This document shows positions 61,041-64,000 of a stretch of 64,000 bases of DNA, piece after piece. Origin of the DNA: BTUB01 sp964392765 (lineage in GTDB: Bacteria > Babelota > Babeliae > Babelales > Vermiphilaceae); the NCBI GenBank assembly GCA_964392765.1, contig CAYMRF010000001.1, positions 1 to 64,000 of the forward strand, given 5' to 3'. The notes beneath the pieces were generated by a model. That model was not told the DNA's origin. It worked only from the letters and a program-made list of their open reading frames with translations, and did not search any database. Every line of letters begins with the position of its first letter. Position 1 is the stretch's first letter. Both the position numbers and the translations under genes were made by a program.

Positions 61041-61199
61041 CTTTGATCGAGAAAGTTACTCCTCTTAAAAAACAGATCGATCAAGGAAGTATGGTTAGAT
61101 GCACTGCTTGTTGAGAAAGTAATAGATAGGAAGTTTTAAAGATTACTACTACAGTTTCTTCCTAGCTCAATTCCCTTTAAGGTTCTTGTCTATTACTTT
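61041..61199. other. pair of inverted repeats in a gene-free gap, possible structured RNA
   Basis: TTTGATCGA (61042-61050) pairs with TCGATCAA (61077-61084). AAAGTAATAGATAGGAAG (61116-61133) pairs imperfectly with CTTGTCTATTACTTT (61185-61199), with TTTAAAG/CTTTAA continuing the stem inwards; loop about 35 nt. The gap 60853-61238 has no supported gene. The imperfect stems could be an RNA, a terminator for nfo, or a remnant of a mobile element. Confidence 0.4.
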
Positions 61200-61238
61200 A
61201 CTCACCTTCTCTTGGCCCTTCTCTTTCTCATTTTCCTC

Positions 61239-62141
61239 TTAATTATCCAATCCCAGTATCTTTTTGGTTTCTGTTGATAAAAGTGATCTAATGGTCGCCA
61301 TGTTCATTTTGTCTTCAGTAAATGGCGCTTCTGTTGCTTTGGGGGTTTCTAGAATTTTGGGAATATCAAAAAAACGTTTGTCATTAAACAAAAGTTCGAA
61401 AGCCTCAAGTCCCAGCGCTCCCTTGCCAATATGTTCGTGCCGATCTACGCGGGAGTTGAGCCCTTTTTTGGAATCATTCACATGGATTACATTAAGCTTA
61501 TCTAAACCAATAACTTCATCAAAATGGTGCCATGTTTGTTCATAGCTTTTTAAAGTGCGCAAATCATATCCCGCCACAAATGCGTGGCATGTATCAAAGC
61601 AAACCCCTATTCTTTTTTTATGATGAATGCCCTTGATGATAGTTGCAAGTTCCTCAACGGTGGAACAAAGAGACGATCCTTGTCCTGCCATGGTTTCCAG
61701 AGAAATAACGGTGTCTCCGGGGACTGTTTCTAAGACATAGTTAAGGTTTTCTATAATTCGGCTTATGCCTTGGGCAGGAGTCCCTTTGAGGGATGCGCCC
61801 GGATGAAGAACTAAATAATGGATGCCTAAATCCTGCGAGCGAGCAAGCTCCATGGCCAGTGCCTGGGTAGAAGTTTGGGCTGTTTTTTCATCGGGAGAAG
61901 CAATGTTAATGAGATAGGTTGCGTGTGCAATAATGGGATGAATCTCAGAACTATGAGCGGTTTTTTTGAATAAATCTATCTCGCTCTGCGTTAATGGTTT
62001 TGCATTCCATTGCCGATTGCTTTTGGTGAAAATTTGGATGGTGGTGCAGCCAATTGATTGGCCGCTTTCAATCGATTTTTCTAATCCGCCGCTGATAGAC
62101 ATGTGCGCGCCCAAGAGGAGGCGATGTTTTTTTGACGTCAT
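61239..62141 (-). CDS. nfo: endonuclease IV (AP endonuclease)
   Basis: A protein of 300 aa from ATG 62141 (AAAGGG 6 nt upstream; ATG 62174 is possible). It cuts the DNA backbone at abasic sites. The TIM barrel zinc residues are in GAHMSISGGL, IAHATYLINIASP, LVLHPGAS, SLETMAGQGSS, GVCFDTCHAFVAGYD, VIHVNDSKKGLNSRVDRHEHIGKG and ILETPK. All nine ligands seem present. Confidence 0.96.
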   Translation of the reverse strand: MTSKKHRLLLGAHMSISGGLEKSIESGQSIGCTTIQIFTKSNRQWNAKPLTQSEIDLFKKTAHSSEIHPIIAHATYLINIASPDEKTAQTSTQALAMELARSQDLGIHYLVLHPGASLKGTPAQGISRIIENLNYVLETVPGDTVISLETMAGQGSSLCSTVEELATIIKGIHHKKRIGVCFDTCHAFVAGYDLRTLKSYEQTWHHFDEVIGLDKLNVIHVNDSKKGLNSRVDRHEHIGKGALGLEAFELLFNDKRFFDIPKILETPKATEAPFTEDKMNMATIRSLLSTETKKILGLDN

Positions 62142-62342
62142 AAAAGCCCTTTTTAACTGTGTTTTGTTTGACAAAACTAATGGGTTTATTACTCTATTTA
62201 TTGTAAAACTCAGTTGTAGTCACATAAGTCAATGTATCACAACCGCTAGTTTTTTCCCGTAAACACATTTTTAGTAATATTTATGCGCTCCATGCTAGGG
62301 CCCTCTTTTTTGTTGCTCAGCATTGGCAGGAGTTATTTTATA

Positions 62343-64000
62343 ATGATCTCTCTTAAAAAGATTGGGTTGATAAGCTTAATTTTTCTGGGCTTAATTACTT
62401 CTTCTCTTGATGCAAAAACATGCTTATTAACAAAAAAAGATGCTGACATAGAAATTGATTTCTGGGGATTTTTTAAACCAGAAGCATTTGCGGGTAAAAA
62501 TTTCACCTTTCTGAATAACAACGTCCCTGAAGATGTAATTTTTTATTTTCGTCACACCAATGATTATTTCTTGAATTTAGTTTACGGAAAAGAAACATTT
62601 GGATATCCGGTTGCTGAATTTAAAACTTCTGTTCGTAATCGCGCCGTTTGGGGAAGTCCTGTTGTGGCACAAACCTTGCCAGCAGAATCTCAATTCCTTA
62701 ACGCTGATATGAAAGATCACCATCACGCGCTACCACGCTTATTCTTCTGGATGCGAGAAATTTGGTTGCAAGTTGGATTGTGTGAATTCTTGGGTCTTGG
62801 ATTTGAAAATAAGCATTACCTCACTATTGGTTCCTTCCCATTTGAGTTGGGACGCGGTATCTCGCTGGGTGCGGCATATGCAATTGGGCCCGGTCCGCTT
62901 GGTTTCTATTCTGATGGCATGATTGATCAGTTTGCTTTTGGTATGAAACTTTCTGGAGATATCATTCCTGAAGTTCTTAAGTATGATTTGTATGGCGCTT
63001 TATTGCAGAGCAGAAGCTATTCATTAGAGCAAACTGCAAAACCTATCTTAAGACAAGAAATCGGAAGAAGAGACCATCCTGCGCGTGGATTTGGAAAAGA
63101 TAACTATTTAATTGCTGCTCGCTTACTTTGGACGGCGTTTAATAATGATTGTGGTACTGCAACAGTTGAACCCTACATTATGTATAACGATGATCCTGAG
63201 CAACGCGTTGAGTTTGTTGCAGACTCAAACAGTAAGTTAATGACTGCTGGTTTAGCGTGCGAATATCTCAATGGTGCGTTTGAAGCGGGCTTTGATACTG
63301 CGTTTAACCGCGGGCGCCAATTCGTAAAACCATGGGATAGAAATCAGATTTTGGTAGACAACTTTAATGGTCAAGCCGTTTTAGTTAATAGCCAAGTTTT
63401 AGTTGATAGCGCAAATTCATTTAATGGCGCTAAAGCTCCTGATGTTCCTAAGAGTGACGGTCAAAAAGCAATTAACAATTCATCGCTAACCGGAACCTCT
63501 TTGCAAAATGGGCAAATAATTGAAGGGGCGCAAGGCCTGCCAAGCCTTGGTTATGTTACTGGTCCTCTTAACTTAAAGAACTCTGCAATTCGTTTCCGCA
63601 CTGAGCCAAATGGCAGTGGATATGCTAATAAATATGAAGGCTGGATGTTTGTAGCAGATGCTTCATATTGGGTTTATAATCGTGAAGTGCAAATCGCCGG
63701 AACCGTTGGCTATGCATCTGGTGATCAAGATCCTAACTTTGTGGTGAAAGATAGCAACTTTAAAGGATTTATCGGCTTGCAAGAAGTCTACGCAGGTAAA
63801 CGTGTGAAAAGCGTATTCTTGCTTGGAACTGTGGGTAAAGTAAAGCGCCCCGGAACTCAACCGGAGAATCCTCTTTCTAATAAAGATTTTGCATCAAGCT
63901 CTTCTGGATTTACCAATTTAGGATTCGTAGGCGGTGGACTCACTTGGAAGCCGGCATCATGCAAAAAAACACGTTTTGTATGGAATCCTAACTTCTTTGT
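62343..64000 (+). CDS. large outer-membrane barrel-like protein (partial, runs off the window)
   Basis: At least 552 aa; GGCAGGAG is 9 nt before ATG 62343. A signal peptide (KKIGLISLIFLGLITSSLDA) precedes ADIEIDFWGFFKPEAFAGKN, a start typical of porin-like proteins, then alternating strands (YLTIGSFPFELGRGISLGAA, LGFVGGGLTWKPA). A tandem valine-rich repeat, NFNGQAVLVNSQVLVDSANS, is seen near residue 345. The frame is open to base 64000 without stop. It may be a large porin or transporter; the family is not recognised. Confidence 0.7.
   Translation, partial: MISLKKIGLISLIFLGLITSSLDAKTCLLTKKDADIEIDFWGFFKPEAFAGKNFTFLNNNVPEDVIFYFRHTNDYFLNLVYGKETFGYPVAEFKTSVRNRAVWGSPVVAQTLPAESQFLNADMKDHHHALPRLFFWMREIWLQVGLCEFLGLGFENKHYLTIGSFPFELGRGISLGAAYAIGPGPLGFYSDGMIDQFAFGMKLSGDIIPEVLKYDLYGALLQSRSYSLEQTAKPILRQEIGRRDHPARGFGKDNYLIAARLLWTAFNNDCGTATVEPYIMYNDDPEQRVEFVADSNSKLMTAGLACEYLNGAFEAGFDTAFNRGRQFVKPWDRNQILVDNFNGQAVLVNSQVLVDSANSFNGAKAPDVPKSDGQKAINNSSLTGTSLQNGQIIEGAQGLPSLGYVTGPLNLKNSAIRFRTEPNGSGYANKYEGWMFVADASYWVYNREVQIAGTVGYASGDQDPNFVVKDSNFKGFIGLQEVYAGKRVKSVFLLGTVGKVKRPGTQPENPLSNKDFASSSSGFTNLGFVGGGLTWKPASCKKTRFVWNPNFF

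Overview
The window is AT-rich bacterial chromosome. Several traits together point to a host-dependent Gram-negative-type bacterium: many short genes with a signal peptide and no recognisable domain, five ankyrin-repeat genes, outer-membrane-type proteins, a Pal lipoprotein, alanine racemase (so peptidoglycan), an L-lactate dehydrogenase, and compact housekeeping genes. The mix fits the candidate phylum Dependentiae (TM6) best; this is an inference from gene content, not a measured phylogeny.

Layout. 1-8.7 kb: the 3' end of a GlpD-like gene, a flavin oxidoreductase, a secreted small-heat-shock-like protein, a collagen-like surface protein, a Cys-rich outer-membrane protein, alr, a pair of overlapping paralogues, an ankyrin protein, a thioredoxin-fold lipoprotein. 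8.7-13.1 kb: three tandem small secreted paralogues, tyrS, and a site-2-protease-like membrane protein that has lost its active site. 13.4-24 kb: valS-ybeY, two secreted proteins, ruvA, tRNA-Gly, jag-mnmE, an ankyrin protein, a GT28 glycolipid synthase. 24-33 kb: secreted or lipoprotein genes ending with pal, then rng-gatB and a DEAD-box helicase. 33-45 kb: a two-domain glycosyltransferase, an aminoacyl-tRNA-synthetase-like protein, photolyase, secreted proteins, an iron-sulfur-less MutY relative with an operon of small secreted proteins (one frameshifted), and ldh. 45-56.5 kb: an M16 protease, three ankyrin paralogues and a second M16 protease, then a short ComEC-like protein and a C11 protease. 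56.5-57.6 kb: a non-coding region with mirrored arrays of DnaA-box-like 9-mers, a candidate replication origin. 57.6-64 kb: nusA-infB, nfo, and the start of a large outer-membrane-type protein.

Most striking: a family of ~80-nt palindromic elements sits in frame inside three protein genes (a paralogue of unknown function, valS and mnmE). Their backbone is nearly invariant. Two side arms differ in sequence from copy to copy but stay self-complementary, so every copy can fold into the same four-way, cloverleaf-like structure. mnmE carries three such insertions side by side in the loop between GTPase motifs G4 and G5. Related half-elements and composite palindromes with the same CCGTTCG/CGAACGG ends lie between genes. 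This resembles the intragenic palindromic elements known from Rickettsia, but the sequences and the swappable-arm design look distinct.
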